NCBI RefSeq assembly: GCF_002925905.1
Contig: NZ_PRDB01000006.1
Location: forward strand, 328,022-392,021
DNA: 64,000 nt
Source: Klebsiella michiganensis
GTDB taxonomy: Bacteria; Pseudomonadota; Gammaproteobacteria; Enterobacterales; Enterobacteriaceae
Reading direction: 5' to 3'
Positions 17,912 through 26,088 of this stretch are shown here, in pieces. Made by a program: the position numbers and the translations under genes. The notes beneath the pieces are model-generated. The model ran no database searches. It had not been told where the DNA came from and saw nothing but the letters and a program-made list of their open reading frames with translations. Numbering within the stretch: position 1 is the stretch's first letter; each line of letters starts with the position of its first letter.

Positions 17912-18865
17912 ATGATGTTATTTCACACCGGAAAACTGCGTTTACTTGCTGTTGCCACCACGATGCTGGCATCAATGAGTTTTATTTCTGCCGCCGGCGC
18001 CGCCGGTCCGACTTATGCGCTGGTACAAATCAATCAGCAGGCCCTGTTCTTTAATCTGATGAATAAAGGCGCGCAGGATGCGGCCAAAGCCAGCGGCAAG
18101 GATCTAGTTATTTTTAACTCTAACGATAATCCCGTGGCGCAAAACGACGCGATAGAAAACTATATTCAGCAAGGTGTTAAAGGCATTCTGGTTGCCGCTA
18201 TCGACGTTAACGGAATTATGCCCGCGGTAAAAGAAGCGGCCGCCGCTAACATTCCAGTGATTGCGATTGATGCCGTATTACCGGCCGGGCCGCAGGCGGC
18301 TCAGGTTGGCGTTGATAATATCGAAGGTGGCAGAATTATTGGTCAATACTTCGTGGACTACGTGCAGAAAGAGATGGGCGGCCAGGCGCGGCTGGGTATT
18401 GTCGGCGCGCTGAACTCGGCCATTCAGAACCAGCGGCAGAAAGGGTTTGAAGAGACGCTGAAAAGCAATCCGAAAATTACCATCGCTAACGTCGTCGACG
18501 GCCAGAACGTACAGGATAAAGCAATGACCGCAGCGGAGAACCTGATTACCGGCAACCCCGATCTGACGGCGATCTATGCCACTGGCGAACCCGCTCTGCT
18601 GGGCGCTATCGCCGCCGTGGAAAACCAGGGGCGCCAGAAAGATATTAAAGTCTTTGGCTGGGATCTGACGGCGAAGGCGATTTCCGGTATTGACGGCGGC
18701 TACGTCACCGCCGTTCTGCAGCAGGACCCGGAAAAGATGGGGGCCGAAGCCCTGAATGCGCTGAACGCTATCACCTCAGGTAAAACCGTGCCGAAAACCA
18801 TTCTGGTTCCGGCCACGGTGGTAACCAAAGCGAACGTCGATACCTATCGTTCGCTGTTCAAGTAG
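17912..18865 (+). CDS. Periplasmic sugar-binding protein (RbsB-like)
   Basis: A 317-residue solute-binding protein with a clear signal peptide ending near AGAAG (about residue 30). Family features include FFNLMNKGAQDAAKASGKDLVIFNS, the repeated helper segments IENYIQQGVKGILVAA and DNIEGGRIIGQYFVDY, and IYATGEPALLGAIAAVE near the hinge. It delivers the ligand to the permease/ATPase encoded leftward at 14398-16200. It is separated from those genes by the repressor gene and reads the other way, but shares the operator-like motif. The ligand class is sugar-like by family only. Confidence 0.9.
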   Translation: MMLFHTGKLRLLAVATTMLASMSFISAAGAAGPTYALVQINQQALFFNLMNKGAQDAAKASGKDLVIFNSNDNPVAQNDAIENYIQQGVKGILVAAIDVNGIMPAVKEAAAANIPVIAIDAVLPAGPQAAQVGVDNIEGGRIIGQYFVDYVQKEMGGQARLGIVGALNSAIQNQRQKGFEETLKSNPKITIANVVDGQNVQDKAMTAAENLITGNPDLTAIYATGEPALLGAIAAVENQGRQKDIKVFGWDLTAKAISGIDGGYVTAVLQQDPEKMGAEALNALNAITSGKTVPKTILVPATVVTKANVDTYRSLFK

Positions 18866-18866
18866 G

Positions 18867-19739
18867 TCAGCGCGCGCCGTTCACGGCTAACAGAGCGGTG
18901 AGTTCGTGGCCGTCGGGAAACGCGCTGAGCGTCCCCCGACGGCTAACGGTAATGGCGGCAGCGCGGCTGGCGTGCGCCAGCGACAGCCTATCCGGCGCGA
19001 CGCCGCGCAGGATCGAGGACGCCAGCATCACCGCGAGGAACGTGTCGCCAGCGCCGGTGGTGTCTAGCGCCTCGGCGGGGACGGCGGGGCAAAACTGGCG
19101 CTGACCCGCCTGAACCAGCCAGGCGCCAGCCGCGCCCTGGGTTACCACTAAGGTTTTCACGCCGTAAGGATTAAGCTGCTCGGCCTCGGATTCATTGACC
19201 ACCGCGATGTCGATGAGCGGCCACAGATGGCAAAAGTCAGGATTGACAGGCGAGGGGTTGAATACCGTTGTCATACCGCGGGCTTTGGCGTACTGGAACA
19301 GCGCCCGGGTTTTATCCAGGGAGAAATTGCCCTGCTGTAGCAGAATATCGCCCGCGGCGGCCTCCGCCATATGCGGAATAATATCATCAAGGCTGAACGT
19401 ATCGGCTGCGGCCGTCGTGGTAATGATGGCATTGTCGCCATCAGCGCTATTTAAAATAATCGAGGTGTCGCTATGTTGATTGAAATGGCCGTCGGGTAGT
19501 AGCGTCAGTGGTTCATTTTTTATCTGCTGACGGATCCACTCGCCGTTGCTGTCATTTCCCGTGGCGGCAATTAATCGCGTGTCGATTCCGCAGCGGGATA
19601 ATATAATCGCCTGATTCGCGCCTTTACCGCCGATATCCTGCGAAACTTTAATGCCGTGAATGGATGAGCCTTTTTTCGGTATATCCGGAATGGACCAGGT
19701 TTCATCTACGGTAATATTACCAGTAACGTAAACACGCAT
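18867..19739 (-). CDS. Ribokinase-family (PfkB) carbohydrate kinase
   Basis: A 290-residue kinase with the two PfkB signatures: GGKGANQAIILSRCG near residue 38 and DTTGAGDTFLAVML near residue 225, the latter holding the catalytic Asp and anion hole. The N-terminal TGNITVDETW strand and the ribokinase-type lid are present. It probably phosphorylates the sugar part of the imported compound. It is convergent with the binding-protein gene (1 bp between stops) and divergent from the BtpA-family gene with only 26 bp between starts. Confidence 0.88.
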   Translation of the reverse strand: MRVYVTGNITVDETWSIPDIPKKGSSIHGIKVSQDIGGKGANQAIILSRCGIDTRLIAATGNDSNGEWIRQQIKNEPLTLLPDGHFNQHSDTSIILNSADGDNAIITTTAAADTFSLDDIIPHMAEAAAGDILLQQGNFSLDKTRALFQYAKARGMTTVFNPSPVNPDFCHLWPLIDIAVVNESEAEQLNPYGVKTLVVTQGAAGAWLVQAGQRQFCPAVPAEALDTTGAGDTFLAVMLASSILRGVAPDRLSLAHASRAAAITVSRRGTLSAFPDGHELTALLAVNGAR

Positions 19740-19765
19740 AGTGTTCCCTTAACAGGATGGATAAG

Positions 19766-20611
19766 ATGGTTGCTATCTCAGCAGAAAAAACGAATGCAAT
19801 ACAAGCTATTTTTTCACGTAATAAAGTTGTTATTGGTGTTATTCATTGCGATCCTTTTCCCGGTGCGCCGAAATATCGAGGGAAATCAGTCCCCGGTATT
19901 GTTGAGCGTGCACTTCGCGATGCCGAAAATTATATTTCGGGCGGCGTTCACGGCCTGATTATTGAAAACCATGGTGATATTCCTTTTTCCAAACCTGAGG
20001 ATATCGGTCATGAAACCTCTGCGCTGATGGCGGTGATTACCGAGAAAGTTCGCGAGCGTTTTGGTGTGCCGCTGGGCATTAATGTCCTGGCGAACGCGGC
20101 GATCCCGGCGATGGCGATCGCCCTGGCGGGCGGGGCCGATTTCGTCCGCGTAAACCAGTGGGCCAACGCCTATATCGCCAACGAAGGATTTATTGAAGGA
20201 GCGGCCGCTAAGGCGCTGCGCTATCGCAGCATGCTGCGCGCTGAACATATTCGCGTCTTTGCCGATAGCCACGTCAAGCACGGTAGCCACGCCATCGTTG
20301 CCGATCGTTCGATTCAGGAGCTCACGCGCGACGTGGATTTCTTCGAGGCCGACGCGGTGATTGCGACCGGCCAGCGCACGGGCGATAGCGCAACGATGGA
20401 GGAAATTGACGAGATCCGCGCGGCGACGGAGCTACCGCTGCTGGTGGGCTCCGGGGTGACGCCCGCCAACGTGAGTCAGATCCTCGGGCGGACCCAGGGG
20501 GTCATTGTGGCCAGTACGATGAAGGTCGATGGCGTCTGGTGGAACGATGTTGAGCTGGCCCGGGTGAGGCATTTTATGTCGGTCGCTCAGGCTGCGCTGG
20601 AGGAAGCATAA
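19766..20611 (+). CDS. BtpA/SgcQ-family TIM-barrel protein
   Basis: A 281-residue protein of the BtpA/SgcQ family. Readable family segments are GVIHCDPFPGAPKY, GVHGLIIENHGDIPF, ADFVRVNQWANAYI and LLVGSGVTPANVSQIL, the last forming a typical TIM-barrel phosphate-binding turn. I prefer ATG 19766, eight bases after AGGA; the upstream ATG at 19757 overlaps that ribosome site. SgcQ in E. coli belongs to a carbohydrate locus of unknown substrate, and BtpA in cyanobacteria affects photosystem I, so the reaction is not known. It is coupled to the TenA-family gene by an ATGG/TAATGG junction. Confidence 0.82.
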   Translation: MVAISAEKTNAIQAIFSRNKVVIGVIHCDPFPGAPKYRGKSVPGIVERALRDAENYISGGVHGLIIENHGDIPFSKPEDIGHETSALMAVITEKVRERFGVPLGINVLANAAIPAMAIALAGGADFVRVNQWANAYIANEGFIEGAAAKALRYRSMLRAEHIRVFADSHVKHGSHAIVADRSIQELTRDVDFFEADAVIATGQRTGDSATMEEIDEIRAATELPLLVGSGVTPANVSQILGRTQGVIVASTMKVDGVWWNDVELARVRHFMSVAQAALEEA

Positions 20612-21255
20612 TGGAAGCGTTTAGCGAACGCCTGCTGCGCGAACATCAACCGGCGTGGCAGGCGATGCAGCAGCACCGTTTTGTGACTGATATCGAACAG
20701 GATCGTCTGCCGACAGCCGTCTTTAACCGCTATCTGGTGTTTGAGGGCAACTTTGTCGCGACGGCAATCGCGATTTTTGCTCTCGGGGTTAGCAAGGCGC
20801 CGGGTATTCATCAGCAGCGCTGGCTTATTGGCGTCCTGAATGCCCTGGTTGACACGCAGATTGCATGGTTTGAACAGGTGTTATCAGAACGGCGGATAGC
20901 TCCCGCTGATTATCCGGACGATCTGCCCGGCGTGCAGCGCTTTCGCGACGGCATGCTGCGGACGGCCCGGCAGGGAAGCTATGAGCAGATCGTTACCCTG
21001 ATGTTCGGTGCGGAGTGGATGTATTATTTCTGGTGCCGACGGGCGAGCGAACATCGCCAGAGCGATGCTGACGTGCGTCGCTGGGTGGAAATGCACGCGG
21101 AGGACGAATTTTATCAGCAGGCGCTCTGGCTGAAGAACGAACTCGACCGCTGCGCCATGGCGCTGAGTGAAAGCGAAAAGCAGGCGCTGTCGGCGCTTTA
21201 CGGTGATGTGCTGCAGTGGGAAATTGATTTCCATCACGCTGCGTACGAGGAGTAG
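20611..21255 (+). CDS. TenA/THI-4-family protein lacking the usual active-site Cys
   Basis: A 214-residue all-helical protein of the TenA (thiaminase II)/PqqC-like superfamily. It has the first-helix pattern ([22 protein letters not shown]), the YLVFEGNFV segment and a C-terminal [11 protein letters not shown] with the conserved Glu. Where classical TenA has the nucleophilic Cys in a PCxWxY context, this protein reads GAEWMY, so the Cys is Ala. This places it with the TenA_E-type or distant members rather than true thiaminase II. It starts at the last base of the BtpA-family gene and ends the rightward pair. A decayed transposon begins about 20 bp after its stop. Confidence 0.8.
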   Translation: MEAFSERLLREHQPAWQAMQQHRFVTDIEQDRLPTAVFNRYLVFEGNFVATAIAIFALGVSKAPGIHQQRWLIGVLNALVDTQIAWFEQVLSERRIAPADYPDDLPGVQRFRDGMLRTARQGSYEQIVTLMFGAEWMYYFWCRRASEHRQSDADVRRWVEMHAEDEFYQQALWLKNELDRCAMALSESEKQALSALYGDVLQWEIDFHHAAYEE

Positions 21256-21275
21256 TCGCGAGGTGAATAAGGAGT

Positions 21276-21970
21276 CATTTCGTGGTACAGCAAGCCATCT
21301 AGCACATGGGTTGAATCCCTGACCCGACTGATTATACAGGTGTAAAACGGGCTGTATTGATCCGATATATGGGTATAAAACTGACGTCCAGGCTCCTGCC
21401 CATATTTCGGGTTAACCTGCCCTGCGTAGCTGCCTGAGCTGCTTGTTCTGAAATTCTGTCCATCTGATGATGACGTTGTCCCGTCTCCCCGGAATGCCGC
21501 CAGTGGTCTTTACCCCTGCGCGTTTACCAGCTCTGCAAGGGCGGCTGAATAGGTTTCGTCGCGGATGTACCATGGCTGGATATCTTCCAGTGATGATTTG
21601 GTGCTTCCGGGGCTTTTGGTCAGACCAATATTGACGCCATTCGCAAGGATGGTGGTGAGGAGCAGGCGGGTATCGGGATGGGTAATGTCATTTTTTATAT
21701 GCGAAAAATGTCGGGTAAACGTCGTCCAGCTGTTTACCTCATCGAGAATTTCCGTGATTTTAGGGTGCGGTAGCATGCTGTAAACCAGCTCTGGCAGCTG
21801 TGAAACCTGCACCGGGACGCAGTTATCCAGCGGGGAGACTTTTACCCCCCCTTGTCAGATATTTCCATATCGGGCAGCTCACCAAGGGCAGCCATGGCAT
21901 TGACCTCTTCAAGTCTGGACTGAAGCAGGGGCATACGGCTGGTAATGTACTGGATGAGGCTGAAAAAGCA
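21276..21970 (-). pseudogene. tnpA: Tn3-family transposase remnant
   Basis: Read leftward, this gives an internal piece of a Tn3-type transposase. The order is RMPLLQSRLEEVNAMAALGE, then [69 protein letters not shown] (the region of the first catalytic Asp), [21 protein letters not shown] and [16 protein letters not shown] sequence. The frame changes near 21843, and a TAA at 21510-21512 interrupts it; coding continues in the same frame beyond that stop. Both ends are missing, including the later catalytic acids, so it is dead. Confidence 0.85.
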
Positions 21971-21989
21971 GATCGAGCAACACGTGCTG

Positions 21990-22360
21990 CGGATTGTCAG
22001 CCTGGATGTGCCCACCTCATAGCAGGCTCTGTCAGATAAGGAGCCTTCGCAGGCTGACCCAATAACCCGCGCCGTGATAACCGACATCAATGACATACTT
22101 ATCGACCTGATGGCCGCGATGTCGCATAAGGACTGGCTGGGCCGCCGCCAGCGACAAAAGCAGGGTATTGAACGGGCGCATACACTGGGTAAATACCGGT
22201 GAAAACAGGCCGATCAGGACGGCATCATAAAGTCCTGTACTACCGGCAGGTCAAGAAACTGAGCATCCGTGAAACGGCAGATGCGACAGGGTACTGCCCC
22301 TCCCAGATATGCCGCATTCAGGCACTGTACCGGCAACCAGAAGCCGAAGATTTTGGTTAA
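21990..22360 (+). pseudogene. Serine resolvase/recombinase remnant
   Basis: A C-terminal part of a resolvase/invertase-type serine recombinase. Readable pieces are RIVSLDVPTS, then ITDINDILIDLMAAMSHKDW, RRQRQKQGIERAHTLGKYR and the helix-turn-helix KLSIRETADATGY followed by SQICRIQALYRQ. It is broken by TAG at 22020, TGA at 22200 and a frame change near 22219. It ends with TAA at 22358-22360. With the adjacent transposase piece it marks a former Tn3-family element. Confidence 0.8.
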
Positions 22361-22418
22361 GTTGTGATTGTTGTATGATGCCGGTGAGTATAACCGCTTA
22401 TATATTGAGGGATTAATA

Positions 22419-22940
22419 ATGGCAAGAGCACTGGCCTGTTTGGGTGATAAAACGAGTTACGGAGAAATCATTTCAGCGACTGCGTCCTGGTTTGAAGGAA
22501 GTAAAGCAATAGCCCGGACCGGCGACAAGGCATCATGCAGCAAATGTAACGGGTATTTTGAAATTCTGGCCTCCGCGCAGGACTGGGCAGAAGAAGGCAA
22601 AGCGTATGCGGCCACAGGTGACAGAGTGCTGTGCCATTGCCCAGATCACTACGTGTACGGTTCAGCCACGCAGTATACCAGCACAGACACCGGCTCTCTG
22701 ACCTCCCGCAATACCAGTCAGTCCCCTGTCCCGGCGCAACAGGCACAGGATTCCGGTGCCCGGAACTGTATTCGCTTTCAGTGCGCCGGTGACGATGGCC
22801 AGCTAATGGCTGGTTGCCGCTACACTCTGATGTTCCCGGACGGACGTTCTGAAGCTGGTGTTACCGATGAACACGGGGTTACCGGATGGCATTATGCTGA
22901 ATCTGCTGAAAATATTAACCTGCATATATTAATGGATTAA
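22419..22940 (+). CDS. PAAR-domain protein (T6SS spike tip)
   Basis: A 174-residue protein starting at ATG 22419 after GAGGGA. The N-terminal half is a PAAR-type repeat domain (MARALACLGDKTSYGEIIS, ATGDRVLCHCPDHYVYG) with Cys pairs (SCSKC, CHC) that could bind metal; PAAR proteins cap the VgrG spike and carry effectors. A Thr/Ser/Gln linker follows, then a small C-terminal domain (RFQCAGDDGQLMAGCRYTLMFPDG). No VgrG, Hcp or T6SS structural genes are in the window, so this is an orphan module that would rely on a machine elsewhere. The effector gene starts 2 bp after its stop. Confidence 0.78.
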   Translation: MARALACLGDKTSYGEIISATASWFEGSKAIARTGDKASCSKCNGYFEILASAQDWAEEGKAYAATGDRVLCHCPDHYVYGSATQYTSTDTGSLTSRNTSQSPVPAQQAQDSGARNCIRFQCAGDDGQLMAGCRYTLMFPDGRSEAGVTDEHGVTGWHYAESAENINLHILMD

Positions 22941-22942
22941 TT

Positions 22943-24120
22943 ATGGCTGTTTACTATCTCAGTACCCGTATTAACTCTAATGTCCCGGCTGATGCTTTGT
23001 TATATGACCTGTGCATTTATCGCATGGACTCCAGCAGGAATAAATCGCCCCTTGTGGATGTGAAGCAACAGCCGTTTCTGGGAAATTATGAAACACAAAG
23101 TCACATGACCGGAAATATAAATGAGTCACTCTCGACAATTTATATTATGGAAATGAATCTTTACCGAAAAACCATGTTGCATACGCACTGCGTAACGCCT
23201 GTTCCGTTCACTAAGATGTACACGCTGGAAGAATTTGCGTCGGGCAAAGCCTGGTCTCCGGTGAAGCGGGAGAACCCCTGTTATTTTGAGTCAAAAGGGA
23301 CAATGAAACCTGAGAGTCAGGGGGCGAAACAAAGCAGATTAAAATCACCATCCCGGAACGTCCATTTATTGCAAAGGAATACCCCATTGGCAATCCCAGA
23401 GACCCTTTTGATAAAAATTTAATAGAACGTCAAATAGATGAAAGATTTAACGGATTTGATTTCCCTAATCAAATAGCAGCAAGTGTATGTGGGCCTGCTG
23501 CATTTTTTTACTGTTTGCAAAAGGATCGCCCCGATGTGTATGCGCAAGCTGCCCGTGAACTTTGGCGGTACGGGAAAACTAAAATAGGTGACTTAATCAT
23601 CTCACCTGGTGAAGGCTGTCGTCACCCTACAGGTGCATTTTACTATGATGATGGCAGGCCAAAGATAGCCGGTACTGACTGGATGACACTAGCTGGGCTC
23701 AGGGATTCAGAGAATACCATGCTGAGCTTTGATGCTCTTGATTCGCCAGTGGCTGGCATCACAATGTGGCAAACACTGACGGAATGGTTTGAAAAGGCCG
23801 GTTATGAAAAAGTCTTTAGTAATGTAGGGATCACTCAGGCGGGTGTCCAGGGAATCAGAGATTTAAATCAATATATTGAGCGAGGCTATAAAGTCGTTAC
23901 GTTAATAAACGATGGAGTTCTTGTAAATAGTACAAATAAAACAATTTTACCTACACACTGGGTTGTCTGGAATGGTTCAGTCACACAAGATCCCAACGGA
24001 TATATTAGTTTGGAATTGTTTTCTTGGGGAAAACAAAGAAATTGGATAAAACCTAAAAAAGATTTGCAATTTTTTATCAAGAGATTTTTTGGAGGGATGG
24101 TTTTTAAACCATTAAAATAA
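22943..24120 (+). pseudogene. Putative T6SS papain-like effector, frameshifted
   Basis: Two frames together form one gene. The first reads from ATG 22943 (MAVYYLSTRINSNVPADALL) to about 23330. The second continues with IKITIPERPFIAKEYPIGNP and runs to TAA 24118-24120. One added base near 23325-23335 restores 392 residues. The second part has a Cys in an ASVCGPAAFFY context and a His in LPTHWVVWNG, spaced as in papain-like (C39/NlpC-like) hydrolases. Its place after a PAAR gene and before a small lipoprotein gene suggests a toxin delivered by type VI secretion, perhaps a peptidase or amidase. No described family is recognised with certainty. The region is clearly AT-rich compared with its flanks. 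Confidence 0.6.
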
Positions 24121-24122
24121 AC

Positions 24123-24518
24123 ATGGGGAAGATATTTTTTGTTTTATCTTTACTTTTACTTTCCGCCTGTTCGTTACAGGCAGAATTTACTCCAGAAGGG
24201 GAGATTCTTAATGATGCAATTGTTGGCACTCCCTACTATAACCAAATAAATATATTTGGCGGAATAGTTCTTTCTTATGATATTTATGGTAAGCAGGTCA
24301 TTGCAGGAGATATTCATCCAGATAATTTAGGTCTCCACCTACAGTATTGTGATGATGATGAATTCAATAATTGCATCCAGATTAGAGGGATACCAACAAA
24401 AGCAGGTATAGTTAAAGTACGAGTACATGGCGGCTTAGGTGGCGGAATGCTTTCAAAATCAGGCGATTTCGACAAAACCTACACTATCACGATCAAAGAT
24501 TCAGAAGGATCTTCTTAA
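24123..24518 (+). CDS. Small lipoprotein, candidate effector-immunity protein
   Basis: A 131-residue protein with a lipoprotein signal (LLLLSAC, Cys16) and a beta-rich body with an Ig-like look (FTPEGEILNDAIVGTPYYNQINIFGG; GIPTKAGIVKVRVHGGLGGG; YTITIKD). It begins 2 bp after the effector stop with no clear ribosome site of its own, so translation is probably coupled. A periplasm-facing lipoprotein directly after a PAAR-linked hydrolase is the usual layout for an immunity partner; that role is inferred. The gene is intact although the effector is broken. Confidence 0.6.
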   Translation: MGKIFFVLSLLLLSACSLQAEFTPEGEILNDAIVGTPYYNQINIFGGIVLSYDIYGKQVIAGDIHPDNLGLHLQYCDDDEFNNCIQIRGIPTKAGIVKVRVHGGLGGGMLSKSGDFDKTYTITIKDSEGSS

Positions 24519-24560
24519 GATCGTTTGAGAGGAGCTATCAGCATCGCTCATCGGGATACG

Positions 24561-24586
24561 AAAATCCGCTCAGAGAGCGGTTTTCT
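24561..24586 (+). terminator. Rho-independent terminator after the PAAR module
   Basis: CCGCTC-AGA-GAGCGG followed by TTTTCT: a 6-bp GC-rich stem with a T-run about 45 bp after the lipoprotein stop, closing the PAAR/effector/immunity unit. An A-run precedes the stem. Confidence 0.7.
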
Positions 24587-24716
24587 CACATCTAAGTGGT
24601 TAAAACGTAAAATAATTTTCGATATCCAAACTGACCCCAATAATAGGGGGCGCCTGAAGCGGCGCCTCCTGAACGCTGATACACTTAGCGGACCGATCGC
24701 CGTTTACAGGGAAACC

Positions 24717-25277
24717 ATGAAATATCAGGACCTCTTACAAAGCGTGTTGTTAAACGACCCGATAAGAATGAACGCGCTGTACGCCGTTCAGGCGCTGGAA
24801 CTCAGCGATGGCTGGATTGGCGCCGGCTTTGTCAGAGATGCGGTCTGGGATCATCTGCACGGCTACGGGCAAAGGCCAGTTTCGGGTGATGTGGATGTTG
24901 TCTGGTTCGACGCGAAAAGCGGCAGCGCCGCCGACGATAGGGCGCTGGAAGAGAGGCTGAGCCAGCAATCATCCGCCTTTAACTGGTCGGTGAAGAATCA
25001 GGCCAGAATGCATCAACGTAACGGTAATAAACCTTATCACTCCACGGAGAATGCGTTGCTGTACTGGCCTGAAACGGCGACGGCTATCGCGGTCAGAATG
25101 GGACGTTCAGGGCTTATTGAGGTTATTGCGCCCTACGGGCTGGACGATCTGTTTGCACTCCGTCTGCGGCCCACGCCGGTATTTGCGCAGCATAAGCTGG
25201 CTATTTTCAGCCAGCGCGTCGCGGAAAAACGCTGGCTGCAGCGCTATCCAGGCCTGCAGCTGATTGTCCCGACCTGA
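24717..25277 (+). CDS. Nucleotidyltransferase-like protein (NTP_transf_6/DUF925)
   Basis: A 186-residue protein. ATG 24717, preceded by AGGG, begins the conserved part (MKYQDLLQSVLLNDPIRMNAL); a longer frame from 24525 runs through the terminator region and is unlikely. The pattern GAGFVRDAVWDHLHG and VSGDVDVVWFD resembles the glycine-rich and acidic metal-binding motifs of the nucleotidyltransferase fold. Members of this family are widespread in enterobacteria but have no established function. It does not look tied to the neighbouring modules. Confidence 0.75.
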   Translation: MKYQDLLQSVLLNDPIRMNALYAVQALELSDGWIGAGFVRDAVWDHLHGYGQRPVSGDVDVVWFDAKSGSAADDRALEERLSQQSSAFNWSVKNQARMHQRNGNKPYHSTENALLYWPETATAIAVRMGRSGLIEVIAPYGLDDLFALRLRPTPVFAQHKLAIFSQRVAEKRWLQRYPGLQLIVPT

Positions 25278-25522
25278 GCCGTTTTCGCCATCACTGCGGG
25301 TTAACGCCTGATTTTATGTCATGCCCACTGGGCAGAGTACCGATTTTCCTGCCGTATCCGGGCAAATATCCTGCACGTTGACGCTTATTGATTATACTTT
25401 GATGGCAGGTTGTGCTGCTTCAGGCGGTTGCCGCTCTTGGGTAGCAGAACCGACATCCTGGAAATGGGCTTAACCGGTCTGATGAATATTTGATCGTGAA
25501 ACAGTAATGGAGGTATGGAACG

Positions 25523-25972
25523 ATGGGATTATTAAATTTTGTCAAAGAAGCGGGCGAGAAAATATGGGACGCCGTCTCCGGCGGCAGCAAGGAAGATAAG
25601 GCCGACAAGCTGAAAAAACATATTGATGGTCTTAATCTGCCTGGTGCCGAAAAGGTCAATATTGATGTTGCGGACGACGGCACCGCGACGGTTACCGGCG
25701 ATGTCGGTTCGCAAGAAGATAAGGAAAAAATTCTGGTGGCGGTAGGTAACGTCACCGGCGTTGGTCAGGTTAATGACAGCGTGAAGGTGACGCAAAGCGG
25801 GGCGGAAAGTCGTTATTATACGGTGAAATCCGGCGACACCCTGAGCGCCATCTCTAAAGCGATGTATGGCTCTGCTAATGACTACCAACGTATTTTTGAA
25901 GCCAACAAACCGATGCTGACGCATCCCGATAAAATCTATCCGGGCCAGGTGCTGATTATTCCGGCGAAGTAA
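25523..25972 (+). CDS. BON-LysM protein (Kbp/YgaU-like)
   Basis: A 149-residue cytoplasmic protein, the same length as E. coli Kbp (YgaU). An N-terminal BON domain (roughly residues 25-92, [19 protein letters not shown]...[10 protein letters not shown]) is followed by a LysM domain (roughly 97-147, [19 protein letters not shown] ... YPGQVLIIP). Kbp is a potassium-binding protein induced in stationary phase. By recall this copy differs enough from E. coli Kbp that it may be a second paralogue. GGAGG precedes ATG 25523 by 9 bases, and a -10-like TATACT lies at 25393-25398. IS903 sits 116 bp downstream. Confidence 0.85.
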   Translation: MGLLNFVKEAGEKIWDAVSGGSKEDKADKLKKHIDGLNLPGAEKVNIDVADDGTATVTGDVGSQEDKEKILVAVGNVTGVGQVNDSVKVTQSGAESRYYTVKSGDTLSAISKAMYGSANDYQRIFEANKPMLTHPDKIYPGQVLIIPAK

Positions 25973-26088
25973 GCGCTGAATTCCTTCGGCAGCAGCAGGC
26001 CGATGGAATTATCTTCAAGGCCGGCCAGTGACAATATAGGTTTTGTTGCTGGCTGGGGTTGTCCCGGGCGTTCTCCTGACGTCAACGA

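Noticed and set aside
23515..24120. Independent 201-residue gene starting at 23515
   Set aside because: The same frame is open and well formed upstream, including the putative catalytic Cys, and joins the 22943 frame with a single base added; it is the second part of one gene.
24525..24716. N-terminal extension of the nucleotidyltransferase-like gene
   Set aside because: It runs through the terminator hairpin at 24561-24586 and the conserved part begins at 24717 with a ribosome site.
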